54,461 bases of DNA from JAVJUS01 sp040220455 (GTDB lineage Bacteria; Pseudomonadota; Alphaproteobacteria; DSM-16000; Inquilinaceae): positions 1 to 54,461 of the forward strand of contig JAVJUS010000101.1 in assembly GCA_040220455.1 (NCBI GenBank), given 5' to 3'. The notes beneath the pieces were generated by a model that was given only the letters and a program-made list of their open reading frames with translations, had not been told where the DNA came from and ran no database searches. Positions 1 to 7,802 of the stretch are shown here, one piece after another. The position numbers and the translations under genes were made by a program. The first letter of the stretch is position 1. Each line of letters opens with the position of its first letter.

Positions 1-165
1 GCACTGCGCCTCCCGGCCCGCCAGGTTCACCGCCCCGTGGCCGTGATGCGTCGCCCCCGGAAACCGGCCCGCGTGACGCTCCAGCTCCGCGAACATCCGG
101 TACCGGCCGTCGGCCTTCAGGGCCTCGATCGACTGGCGGAACAGGCCATCGTAGTCCATCGTCAT
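1..165 (-). CDS. hemA: 5-aminolevulinate synthase, N-terminal fragment (cut by window edge)
   Basis: Only the first 55 codons are visible, because the gene runs off the left edge. The start reads MTMDYDGLFRQSIEALKADG, then RYRMFAELERHAGRFPGATH, which matches the N-terminus of PLP-dependent 5-aminolevulinate synthase (glycine plus succinyl-CoA to ALA). This is the first committed step of tetrapyrrole synthesis in alphaproteobacteria. Its ATG overlaps the puhE stop codon (ATGA), so it is the last visible gene of the bchF-to-hemA superoperon. A hemA copy after puhE is common in purple-bacterial photosynthesis clusters. A second start (MDYDG) lies two codons downstream. The catalytic lysine region is outside the window. 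Confidence 0.85.
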   Translation of the reverse strand, partial: MTMDYDGLFRQSIEALKADGRYRMFAELERHAGRFPGATHHGHGAVNLAGREAQC

Positions 166-1103
166 CTCCAATCGCTCGGCGCGGCCGGCCCCGGCACGGG
201 GCGCGGAAAGGCGGAGGCGGTCTTGAAACGCCCCGGAGCCTTGTCGAGGGGGGTGGGCATCGGATGGGGCGTCGCCGGCGCGGCGTCGCCCTCGGGTCGG
301 TGGGTATCGGCGGCAGCAGCGGTCCGGGCCGTCGCGCGCAGCGCGTCGCGCCCCTTGAGCGCCCAGCGCCAGAGCGCCGCGTCGCGGATCGGCAGGACCA
401 TGAAGCCGTGCTCGATCAGCCCGAGCGCGGCCAGGGTGGCGACCAGAGCGTAGCCCGTGCGCTCATAGGCGTCGGCACCGGCGCCCAGCGCCAGGCTCGC
501 CAGAACCGCGGTCAGCGCGGCGGCGCCGGCGACCGAGGCGGGGAAGAGCAGTGTCGGCCGGGCCTTGCGGAAATAGGTCTCGAGATAGCGCAGCCGGGCC
601 GGCAGGAACTCGTCGGTGAGCGCCGGGACACCCAGGAAGATGTTGAACTTGGTGCTCAGCCGCATGATCCAGAGGATCGCGAAGGTCCAGGCGGCGATCC
701 GGTTCGGCGCGCCCCAGGTCGCCGCGACCAGCCCCGCCGCGGTCAGCGCCAGCGCGATCTCGTGATGGATCACCGTGGCCGTCGCCGCGCGGAATCGGGC
801 CCAGCCGGCGAGGCCGGGCGGGCAGGGGGTGCGCCGGGGGCCGGTCAGCACGCCCATCAGGAAGCTCGCCTCGTGCCAGCCCCAGAGCACGAGCGCGCAG
901 CCGAAGCCGACATAGGCCCCGGCCGGCGTCGCCTCGCCCCGCGCCGCGACGATCCCGGCGACCGCCCCGCCGGCGAACAGCGAGGCGACGACCAGGCCCG
1001 TCCGCCGGCTGCTCCGCGGCAGGCCGTCGGCGAGCAGGATCGCCCCTGTGCCGAACCACCACAGGAACACCGCGACCAGCAGGGGCGGGGCGAGCTCGAT
1101 CAT
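162..1103 (-). CDS. puhE: Photosynthetic complex assembly protein PuhE (DUF3623 family)
   Basis: A 313-residue polytopic membrane protein with about seven hydrophobic segments (the first at residues 5-25). It has the conserved stretches WHEASFLMGVLTGPRR, KFNIFLGVPALTDEFLP and LRYLETYFRKA, typical of the PuhE/DUF3623 family found only near acsF and puh genes. Family members are implicated in reaction-centre and light-harvesting 1 assembly; the exact biochemical role is unknown. The C-terminal 50 residues are Pro/Ala-rich and probably disordered. It lies 19 bp after acsF and overlaps hemA by ATGA. Confidence 0.88.
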   Translation of the reverse strand: MIELAPPLLVAVFLWWFGTGAILLADGLPRSSRRTGLVVASLFAGGAVAGIVAARGEATPAGAYVGFGCALVLWGWHEASFLMGVLTGPRRTPCPPGLAGWARFRAATATVIHHEIALALTAAGLVAATWGAPNRIAAWTFAILWIMRLSTKFNIFLGVPALTDEFLPARLRYLETYFRKARPTLLFPASVAGAAALTAVLASLALGAGADAYERTGYALVATLAALGLIEHGFMVLPIRDAALWRWALKGRDALRATARTAAAADTHRPEGDAAPATPHPMPTPLDKAPGRFKTASAFPRPVPGPAAPSDWR

Positions 1104-1122
1104 CGGCCGGCGATTCCGACGC

Positions 1123-2220
1123 CTACCAGGCGGGCTGGCGGCGGCTGACCGCCGGCAGGGTGTTGCGCCGGCCGCGCATCAGGTAGAGCCCGGCGAACGC
1201 GGAGGCGACGCGCGCCGTTGCGATCCCGCGCTTGACGAGCCCGGCGACGCCGCCCTGCGCCTTGGCCGCGTCGATCGCGTCGGAGCCCTTGCGCAGGCGC
1301 TCCATGCCCTCGAGGAAGCGCGGGTTGTCGATGTCGAGCAGGACCGGGAACACCTGGCGCGAGATGTCGCGCGTGATCTCGAACACGGTCATGTCGTATT
1401 CGGTCGGATCCAGCTTCAGCTCCCGGTGAAAGGCCGGCCGCGAATGGTCGCGGACATACATCGTGGCGTAGACGGCGAGCTGGAAGAACTTGACCCAGAG
1501 CTTGTTGAGCCCGCTCAGCGTCTTCGGATCGGCGCGCATCAGCAGGGCGAAGGCCTCGCCGTGGCGGAACTCGTCGTTGCACCACTGCTCGAACCACTTG
1601 AAGATCGGGTGGAAGCGCAGCTCCGGGTGCTTCTCCAGGTGCCGGTAGATCGTGATGTAGCGCGCGTAGCCGATCTTCTCCGACAGATAGACCGCGTAGA
1701 AGATGAACTTCGGCTTGAAGAAGGTGTACTTCTTCGCCTTGGTCAGGAAGCGCAGGTCGATGCCGATGCCGATGTCCTTCAGGGCATCGTTGATGAACCC
1801 GGCATGGCGCGCCTCGTCGCGGCTCATCAGCTTGAACAGCTCGATGATGTCCTTGTTGGTGCCGCGCTTGCGCATCTCGGCGTAGAGGACGCAGCCCGAG
1901 AACTCCGCCGTCAGCGAGCTGACCAGGAAGTCGACCAGCTCCTTCTGCAGGTCCTCCGGCAGGTCGTCGATGTCGAAGTCCCATTCGCCTTGGCGCGTGA
2001 AGTGCCGCTTGTTGCGGTCCTCGCGCATCTCGGCGATCAGCGCGTCCCATTCCTCGCGCACGGGCGACACGTCGATGCGGTCGAGCGCGTCGAAGTCGGT
2101 CGTGTAGAAGCGTGGCGCCAGAACCGTGTTGGTGCGCGCCACCGTGAGCGTCGTCTCGTTCGGCGCCGCGTCCGCCTTGTGCGGGCGCGCCGGGACGTCG
2201 TCGGCCATTACCGCGGTCAT
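1123..2220 (-). CDS. acsF: Mg-protoporphyrin IX monomethyl ester oxidative cyclase
   Basis: AcsF closes the isocyclic ring E of bacteriochlorophyll in an O2-dependent reaction. The 365-residue protein has the ferritin-like di-iron ligand set: E106 (TAEFSG), EARH at 136-139, E181 (EKIGYAR) and DEFRHGEAF at 216-224. The ATG at 2220 is chosen over a longer frame because AGGAG sits 7 bases upstream and the start overlaps the preceding small gene by ATGA. No O2-independent bchE is present in the window, so ring closure may need oxygen here. The gene lies between the 101-residue orf and puhE in the puh operon. Confidence 0.96.
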   Translation of the reverse strand: MTAVMADDVPARPHKADAAPNETTLTVARTNTVLAPRFYTTDFDALDRIDVSPVREEWDALIAEMREDRNKRHFTRQGEWDFDIDDLPEDLQKELVDFLVSSLTAEFSGCVLYAEMRKRGTNKDIIELFKLMSRDEARHAGFINDALKDIGIGIDLRFLTKAKKYTFFKPKFIFYAVYLSEKIGYARYITIYRHLEKHPELRFHPIFKWFEQWCNDEFRHGEAFALLMRADPKTLSGLNKLWVKFFQLAVYATMYVRDHSRPAFHRELKLDPTEYDMTVFEITRDISRQVFPVLLDIDNPRFLEGMERLRKGSDAIDAAKAQGGVAGLVKRGIATARVASAFAGLYLMRGRRNTLPAVSRRQPAW

Positions 2221-2522
2221 AGCGCTCTCCTGTCGGTGAAGCTGAGATCGACCAGCTCCATGAATTCCAGATCGCCGGTCAGCCGCGTCCACAGCCGCTC
2301 AAGCGGCCGCGCGCGGATCACCGTGGCCCGCCGGCGCTCGACCACCGTCTCCCCGAAATCCGGGTGGATCGGATCGCCGTGGACCGTGACCTCGTCGCCC
2401 GGATGGATCGGCAGGTCGCCGTCGAGCTCCACATGGGCGTGCAGGCTCTCGAAGGTGTTGGCCACCTCGACGCGGCAGGCCACGTCGATGCGCTCGCGAG
2501 GGCCGAAGAGGGCGGCGATCAT
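2217..2522 (-). CDS. Conserved small protein between puhC and acsF, function unknown
   Basis: A 101-residue soluble protein without signal peptide or membrane segment. It starts MIAALFGPRERIDVACRVEV, is rich in beta-branched residues and His/Asp, and has an OB-like or barrel-like look around PGDEVTVHGDP. It overlaps both neighbours by ATGA (puhC upstream, acsF downstream), so it is probably translationally coupled. A short orf in this place recurs in purple-bacterial clusters. Its position suggests a role in cyclase function or reaction-centre assembly, but that is inference from context only. Confidence 0.8.
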   Translation of the reverse strand: MIAALFGPRERIDVACRVEVANTFESLHAHVELDGDLPIHPGDEVTVHGDPIHPDFGETVVERRRATVIRARPLERLWTRLTGDLEFMELVDLSFTDRRAL

Positions 2523-3037
2523 CTGGGCGTGCTCCCCGTGACGGCGGCCGGATCGACCGCGTTGGCCGCGGTCTCCGTGCCGGCCGGGCCCGCCGACAAC
2601 AGGGTGGCGAAGGCCTCGATCTGGGTCCGGCCGAAGGCGTTGATCTCCACCTCGCGGCCGGTCGTGGGATCTTCGAGCGTCAGCCGGCCGTCGTCCCAGT
2701 TGGTCAGGACGAAGGGCGGCGCCGTGCCCACCCCCTCGAGCTTGCGGTGCCGGGCCATCCCGCGCATCACGCCGCGCACGAAGCCGTTGGTGCCGGGATC
2801 GAGGACGGCGACCGGCGCGGCCTGGGCGATCTCGACGTCATAGACCGCGACGGAGCCGTCGGCCCGGTCCTCGAAGGCCAGCTCGCGCACCACCCTGGGC
2901 TCCGCGTCGGGCGGCGTCACCGTGCCGAAGTCGGTCAGCCGGCCGATGCCCGCGGTGACGATCGAGAACCCGATCAGGGCCGCCGCACCAAGCAGCGCGC
3001 CCTTCGGGAAGGGGCGGTCGCCGAACGGATCGCTCAT
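2519..3037 (-). CDS. puhC: Photosynthetic complex assembly protein PuhC
   Basis: A 172-residue protein with one N-terminal membrane anchor (GALLGAAALIGFSIVTAGIG, residues 13-32) and a periplasmic domain. That domain has the hallmark pattern of PuhC: RELAFEDRADGSVAVYD, then GFVRGVMRGMARHR. PuhC supports assembly of the RC-LH1 complex in Rhodobacter. The ATG at 3037 overlaps the puhB stop by ATGA, which fixes the start. The C-terminal 20 residues are low-complexity Ala/Thr. Confidence 0.9.
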   Translation of the reverse strand: MSDPFGDRPFPKGALLGAAALIGFSIVTAGIGRLTDFGTVTPPDAEPRVVRELAFEDRADGSVAVYDVEIAQAAPVAVLDPGTNGFVRGVMRGMARHRKLEGVGTAPPFVLTNWDDGRLTLEDPTTGREVEINAFGRTQIEAFATLLSAGPAGTETAANAVDPAAVTGSTPR

Positions 3038-3750
3038 GCCGTCCTCCTGTCGAATCCGCCGGCATGGGCCATGCCGGCGACACCGGCCGGAACCGGCGCC
3101 GGCTCGGCGGCGGCCGCCGGGCGGTCCGTCGTCGCCGCGAGGCGGGCGCCCCGCCCGGCCGGCGACTGGGACTCGGTCACGGCGCTTGCCAGGATCTCGG
3201 CCACGTGCGAGGCGTCGGGCACCCCACGCAGCATCGGCTCGGTGCGCGAGAAGCGCCACGGCCGGACATGCGGCCACAGGTGCAGGTAGGCAATCCGGTC
3301 GGCGCCGGCGAGGCGCAGCGGGATGTCGCCGCTGCCGTCCCGGTGATGCTTGACCGAGGCGCCGTCGACGCGCCGGAAGGGCAGGTTGATGGTCATCGGC
3401 AGGGCGATGCCGAAGCGCATCACGACCCGGCGGTTGGTGATCGTGTAGACCGTCGTGCGCGCCGTCAGCCAGGCGAAGAGCCCGACCAGCGCCAGGGCGA
3501 CCAAGGCCACCGCTCCCAGCCGGGCGGCGCCGGTCGCCGCGGCGGCGGCGCTCGCGCCGTCGTACAGCGCCGCGATCACGCCCCAGCCGACCAGGATGGC
3601 GAAGTAGATCGCGAGCGCGCGAAGGTGGAAGGCGTTGCGGGCCAGCGAACGCCAGGCCGGCGCGCCCTGCCAGAGGATCCGCTCGCCCTCGGGAAGCTCC
3701 TCGGGCAGGCCGCGGACCGGCTCGAAGGCGAAGTCGTCGTGTCCGCTCAC
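3034..3750 (-). CDS. puhB: Photosynthetic complex assembly protein PuhB (bacterial PH domain)
   Basis: A 238-residue membrane protein with two transmembrane segments (about residues 44-62 and 78-96). A bacterial PH-like domain follows, with the typical TVYTITNRRVVMRFG and INLPFRRVDGASVKHHRDG stretches. PuhB is a dimeric reaction-centre assembly factor in Rhodobacter capsulatus. The gene overlaps puhA and puhC by ATGA on both sides. The last 50 residues are Ala/Pro-rich and probably disordered. Confidence 0.92.
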   Translation of the reverse strand: MSGHDDFAFEPVRGLPEELPEGERILWQGAPAWRSLARNAFHLRALAIYFAILVGWGVIAALYDGASAAAAATGAARLGAVALVALALVGLFAWLTARTTVYTITNRRVVMRFGIALPMTINLPFRRVDGASVKHHRDGSGDIPLRLAGADRIAYLHLWPHVRPWRFSRTEPMLRGVPDASHVAEILASAVTESQSPAGRGARLAATTDRPAAAAEPAPVPAGVAGMAHAGGFDRRTA

Positions 3751-4622
3751 AGCACCGGTCCAATCCGATCGGGGGTGGCATAGAGGTGACCCGCGCAGTA
3801 GTAGGCGCAGATCTTGTCTTCCTCGAGCAGGGTCACCTGGTCGGGCTTGGCCAGCGTCGGCACGTTGGCGAAGTGCTGGCCGCGGATCGAGTCGACCTTG
3901 ACGTTGCCGTTCCAGCGGCTGACCCGGGCCATGGTCATGGGCAGCAGCACCCGGCCGCCCTTGGCCGACTTCCCCCTGCGCGACCGCTTGGTGCCCGCGC
4001 CTTCGGACGCCGCCGCGCTCTCGCTGTCGCCGGCGGCCTCGCTCTCGGCCGGAGCAGGGGCCGAATTGCCGCCGCCACCGGCCAGCTCGACCTCGAGGTA
4101 GCGGATGAGCTGCTCGCCCCGGTCGACCCAGAGGTCGACCACCGTGCCGCCGGTCTCGCCGTCGCAGCCGACCACGTCGAGGCCGCGCGGATCGACGTCG
4201 CTCGCCGCCACCGAGAACTCCGGCAGCACGCGCATCGGCACGATCTTGGGATGGCCCTCGTGGGTCAGGTCGGGCTCGTCCGAGCGCTCGGCCCAGGCGC
4301 CCGGGCCCATGCCGGAGAGCATCGGGTCGCCCTCGGGCTCGAACGGCGAGCCGGACCAGGCTTCGGTCGCCGTGCCCTTGATCGGGCGCGTGTCGGGCTT
4401 GCCGCTGTCGCCGGTCCCGCCATGGGGCTTGTAGAACAGCTTCTTGCCCGGCAGCAGGACCGACGTGGTGTCGACCGGCTCGCCCGAGACTTCCGAGACG
4501 AGGGGATAGCCTTCCCGCCGGTCCTCCCGGCGAAGGTAGAAGATCAGCCCCGCGAAGAAGAGCCAGAAGGTGTAGAGCACCACCTGGGCGACATCGATGT
4601 GTTGGGTCAGGCCGGCTGTCAT
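3747..4622 (-). CDS. puhA: Photosynthetic reaction centre H subunit, with an internal insertion
   Basis: The H subunit caps the cytoplasmic face of the reaction centre and guides protons to QB. The 291-residue protein has one membrane helix (residues 14-30, VVLYTFWLFFAGLIFYL) and a PRC-barrel. Conserved stretches include VVDLWVDRGEQLIRYLEVEL, whose Glu170 corresponds to the proton-path Glu173 of Rhodobacter sphaeroides, and LLEEDKICAYYCAGHLYATP. The family is usually near 255-260 residues; the excess is a Gly/Ala/Ser/Glu-rich then basic insertion at residues 182-222. The start at 4622 has AAGGAG upstream. A 25-bp gap separates it from lhaA. Confidence 0.96.
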   Translation of the reverse strand: MTAGLTQHIDVAQVVLYTFWLFFAGLIFYLRREDRREGYPLVSEVSGEPVDTTSVLLPGKKLFYKPHGGTGDSGKPDTRPIKGTATEAWSGSPFEPEGDPMLSGMGPGAWAERSDEPDLTHEGHPKIVPMRVLPEFSVAASDVDPRGLDVVGCDGETGGTVVDLWVDRGEQLIRYLEVELAGGGGNSAPAPAESEAAGDSESAAASEGAGTKRSRRGKSAKGGRVLLPMTMARVSRWNGNVKVDSIRGQHFANVPTLAKPDQVTLLEEDKICAYYCAGHLYATPDRIGPVL

Positions 4623-4647
4623 GTCGAGGCTCCTTCGGAAGAGCGGG

Positions 4648-6099
4648 TCAGCCCGGGAACTCGGCCAGGCCGAATTTGGCCGGCCGCCGCGCCGCGGACG
4701 GTGTGTCGGAAGCACGCCGCCTCGGGCGTACCAGCGGGCCGATCGCGGCGATCGTCGCGAACAGCAACAGGATTTCGAAGTGGTAGACGACGCCGTAGCC
4801 GGTCGCCTTGCCGGTCAGCGCCGGGCCGAGGGCGCCGGAAGCCGCCAGGTCGGCGACGATGTCGCGCACCGCGCCGCCCGCCGCGATGGCCAGGCCCGCG
4901 GCGCTCGCCTGCACCGCGCCCCAGGCGCCCAGCGCCAGGCCGCTGGCGCCGCCCTCGGCCAGGTCCATGGCCGCGGTCAGCGTGCCGACCGCGAACAGTC
5001 CGCCGCCAAAGCCGATCAGCAGCGTGCCGATCCGGAACAGCAGCGCCGAGTCGAGCGGTGCCGCGAAGATCACCCCGGAAAAGGCGAAGACGCCGACCAG
5101 AGCGCCCGCCGCCGCCAGGCGGTGCGGGTCGCTGCCCCGGCTCAGGCCGCGGGCGGCGAGCGCGAAGCCCGCCAGCGAGCCGCCGGCGAGCAGCGCCGTC
5201 AACGCCGTCGTCGCGCTCACCGACAGGCCCAGGATTTCGCCGCCATAGGGCTCCAGCAGGATGTCCTGCATGCTGAACCCGGCGGTGCCCAGCCCGACCG
5301 CGACCAGCAGCCGGCTCGACCGGCCGCCCGCCATGAATCGGCGCCAGGCCTCGCGGAAGGGCGGGCGCGGGGCCGCACGCTCGGCCTTCGGCGTCGGGCG
5401 CCGGGCCTCCTGCTTCCACAGGGCGATGGCGTTGAGCACGAGGGTGACCACGGCGGCGCCCTGGATCACCTGGATCAGCTTGGTATGGGCGTAGTCGGCC
5501 AGCAGCAGCCCGAAGGCGAGTGCCGCGGCGACCATACCGGCCAGCAGCATGACGTAGAGCAATGCTACCACCCGCGGCCGCGTCTCCGCCGGCGCCACAT
5601 CGGTCGCCAGGGCGAGGCCGGCCGTCTGGGTCGTGTGCAGCCCGGCCCCGACCAGCAGGAAGGCGAGCGCCGCGCCGATCTGGCCGTAGACCGCGGGCCC
5701 GTTGCCCTGGCCCGACAGCACCAGCAGCGCGAAGGGCATGATCGCGAGCCCGCCGAACTGCATCAGCGTGCCCATCCAGATATAGGGTACGCGTCGCCAG
5801 CCCAGCGCCGAGCGGTGCGTGTCGGAGCGGAAGCCGATCAGCGCCCGGAACGGCGCGAAGACCAGCGGCAGGGAGACCATCGAGGCGACCAGCCAGGCCG
5901 GCACGCCCAGCTCCAGGATCATGACCCGGTTGAGCGTGCCCGTGAGCAGCACGATCGCGATGCCGACCGACACCTGGAACAGCGACAGCCTGAGGAGCCG
6001 CCCGAGGGGCAGGTCCTCGGACGCCGCGTCGGCGAAGGGCAGGAACCTGGGCGCCAGCTCCATCCAGCCGCGCCGGAAAGTGTCGGACAGGCGGGTCAT
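4648..6099 (-). CDS. lhaA: LhaA, PucC-family LH1 assembly / bacteriochlorophyll delivery protein
   Basis: A 483-residue, 12-helix major-facilitator-type protein of the PucC/LhaA (BCD) family. Hallmarks include LNRVMILELGVPAWLVASM, GFRSDTHRSALGWRRVPYIW and FSMQDILLEPYGGEI. LhaA is needed for light-harvesting 1 assembly, probably handing bacteriochlorophyll to nascent alpha/beta polypeptides in the membrane. The ATG at 6099 overlaps the bchM stop (ATGA) and has GGAGG 10 bases upstream. An in-frame GTG at 6108 would sit on top of that ribosome site and is less likely. Confidence 0.93.
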   Translation of the reverse strand: MTRLSDTFRRGWMELAPRFLPFADAASEDLPLGRLLRLSLFQVSVGIAIVLLTGTLNRVMILELGVPAWLVASMVSLPLVFAPFRALIGFRSDTHRSALGWRRVPYIWMGTLMQFGGLAIMPFALLVLSGQGNGPAVYGQIGAALAFLLVGAGLHTTQTAGLALATDVAPAETRPRVVALLYVMLLAGMVAAALAFGLLLADYAHTKLIQVIQGAAVVTLVLNAIALWKQEARRPTPKAERAAPRPPFREAWRRFMAGGRSSRLLVAVGLGTAGFSMQDILLEPYGGEILGLSVSATTALTALLAGGSLAGFALAARGLSRGSDPHRLAAAGALVGVFAFSGVIFAAPLDSALLFRIGTLLIGFGGGLFAVGTLTAAMDLAEGGASGLALGAWGAVQASAAGLAIAAGGAVRDIVADLAASGALGPALTGKATGYGVVYHFEILLLFATIAAIGPLVRPRRRASDTPSAARRPAKFGLAEFPG

Positions 6100-6812
6100 C
6101 GCCGGCACACCTCCAGGCCCTGGGAGATGTAGAAGCCGCTCGACACACGCTCGGTACGGCCCGACGTCCAGCCGGTGAGGCGGTCCGACGCCGCCATGCG
6201 GCGGTCGAGCGCGCGCGGGCTCACCGGCTCGATCAGCGGCGCCCGGTCGCCGCGCGGGAAGGCGCGGCCGACCGTGTGCATCACCGTCAGCGCCGCAGTG
6301 CGCGGCGCGAAGGTGACGACCATGGAGTGCTCGGTGCGCTCGCCCAGCCGTTCGAGCACGCGCACCATGTCGGCGGTGTCGTAGTGGATCAGGGAGTCCA
6401 TGGCGACGACGTGGTCGAACCGGCCGAGCCCCTCGTCGAGCATGTCGCCGACGCGGAAGTCGATGCTGCCCGGCCCGCTGGCCCCGGCCGCAAGATCGGC
6501 CGGCAGGCGCTCGCGCGCCAAGCCGACGAGCGTGCCCGAGAGGTCGATCGCGACCACCTCGGCCCCGCGCCGCGCGGCCTCGACCGACAGCGCGCCGGTG
6601 CCGCAGCCGGCATCGAGCACGCGCCGGCCGGTCAGGTCCTCCGGCAGCCAGGAGAGCAGCGTCGCGCGCATCCGGTCACGCCCGGCGCGCACCGTCGCGC
6701 GGATCCGGCTGACCGGGCCGTCGGCGGTCAGCCGAGACCAGGCCTCGGCCGCCGTGCGGTCGAAGTAGAGCTCGAGCTGGCCGCGGCGGCGCTGATAGGT
6801 GGCGGTCGGCAT
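6096..6812 (-). CDS. bchM: Mg-protoporphyrin IX O-methyltransferase
   Basis: BchM methylates the propionate of Mg-protoporphyrin IX using S-adenosylmethionine, giving the AcsF substrate. The 238-residue protein carries the SAM-binding motif VLDAGCGTGALSVEAARRGA (residues ~68-87). It also has the BchM-specific opening YFDRTAAEAWSRLTADGPVS and the motif FDHVVAMDSLIHY. The start at 6812 gives an 11-bp gap after bchL. The family is usually 220-240 residues, so it is full length. Confidence 0.95.
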   Translation of the reverse strand: MPTATYQRRRGQLELYFDRTAAEAWSRLTADGPVSRIRATVRAGRDRMRATLLSWLPEDLTGRRVLDAGCGTGALSVEAARRGAEVVAIDLSGTLVGLARERLPADLAAGASGPGSIDFRVGDMLDEGLGRFDHVVAMDSLIHYDTADMVRVLERLGERTEHSMVVTFAPRTAALTVMHTVGRAFPRGDRAPLIEPVSPRALDRRMAASDRLTGWTSGRTERVSSGFYISQGLEVCRR

Positions 6813-6823
6813 CGCGGGCGTCC

Positions 6824-7726
6824 TCAGTCGAAGCCCAGGAGTTCGAAGATGTCGCGGTCGCGAAGGGGCTCGGCGACCAGCGGGTCGGTACCGGCCCACA
6901 GGGTCTCGGCCAGGCGCATGTACTCGGCCTGGACCGCCTCGACCTCCGGGGTCGGGTCCATCTCGAACAGGGTGGATTTCTTCAGCCGGCTCTGCCGGAT
7001 GACGTCGAGATCCGGCAGATGGGCCATGGTCTTGAGGCCGATGGCCTCGTTGAACCGGTCGATCTGGTCGGTCGCCTTGGACCGGTTGGCGATCACGCCG
7101 CCCAGGCGGACCTCGTAGTTCTTCGACTTGGCGTTGATCGCCGCGACGATCCGGTTCATCGCGTAGAGCGAGTCGAAGTCGTTGGCGGTGACGATCATCG
7201 CCCGGTCGGCGTATTGCAGCGGCGCGGCGAAGCCGCCGCAGACCACGTCGCCCAGCACGTCGAAGATCACCACGTCGGTGTCCTCGAGCAGGTGGTGCTC
7301 CTTGAGCAGCTTGACCGTCTGGCCGACGACGTAGCCGCCGCAGCCCGTGCCCGCGGGCGGGCCGCCGGCCTCGACGCACATGACGCCGTTGTAGCCTTCG
7401 TAGACGAAGTCCTCGACCCGCAGCTCCTCGGGGTGGAAGTTCACCTGCTCCAGCACGTCGATGACCGTCGGCACCAGCGACTTGGTCAGCGTGAAGGTCG
7501 AGTCGTGCTTCGGATCGCAGCCGATCTGCAGGACCCGCTTGCCGAGCTTGGAGAAGGCCACCGACAGGTTCGACGAGGTGGTCGACTTGCCGATACCGCC
7601 CTTGCCGTACATGGCGAAGACCTTCGCGCCCTCGATGCGGGCGTTGGGGTCGGTGTGGACCTGGACGCTGCCTTCGCCGTCGCCGCGCGTCTTGCTGGGC
7701 TTGGGCCGGTCGAGGGTGACGGTCAT
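6824..7726 (-). CDS. bchL: Dark-operative protochlorophyllide reductase, ATP-dependent iron protein
   Basis: BchL is the NifH-like electron donor to BchNB. This 300-residue protein has the P-loop YGKGGIGKST (residues 40-49). The two cysteines that bridge the [4Fe-4S] cluster across the dimer are C129 (GTGCGGYVVGQ) and C163 (GDVVCGGFAAP), at the family's 34-residue spacing. The N-terminal 30 residues (TRGDGEGSVQVHTDP) resemble the flexible N-terminus of Rhodobacter BchL. AGGAG lies 9 bases before the ATG. It lies 76 bp downstream of bchH. Confidence 0.97.
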   Translation of the reverse strand: MTVTLDRPKPSKTRGDGEGSVQVHTDPNARIEGAKVFAMYGKGGIGKSTTSSNLSVAFSKLGKRVLQIGCDPKHDSTFTLTKSLVPTVIDVLEQVNFHPEELRVEDFVYEGYNGVMCVEAGGPPAGTGCGGYVVGQTVKLLKEHHLLEDTDVVIFDVLGDVVCGGFAAPLQYADRAMIVTANDFDSLYAMNRIVAAINAKSKNYEVRLGGVIANRSKATDQIDRFNEAIGLKTMAHLPDLDVIRQSRLKKSTLFEMDPTPEVEAVQAEYMRLAETLWAGTDPLVAEPLRDRDIFELLGFD

Positions 7727-7802
7727 CGGGGTACTCTCCTTGGCGATCCGGGCCGGGCGGAGGAAGGCCCGGTCCTGTCGGCATTCAGTGGCTCGCTGGC
7801 GA

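Noticed and set aside
1048..2541. Long plus-strand ORF of 497 codons opposite acsF and the small orf
   Set aside because: It is antisense to well-identified genes, is Arg/Asp/Val-rich with no family resemblance, and arises from the scarcity of stop codons in GC-rich DNA. The same applies to long frames at 3786-5276, 9732-11615, 11356-13302, 13148-14614 (plus) and 37710-41549 (minus).
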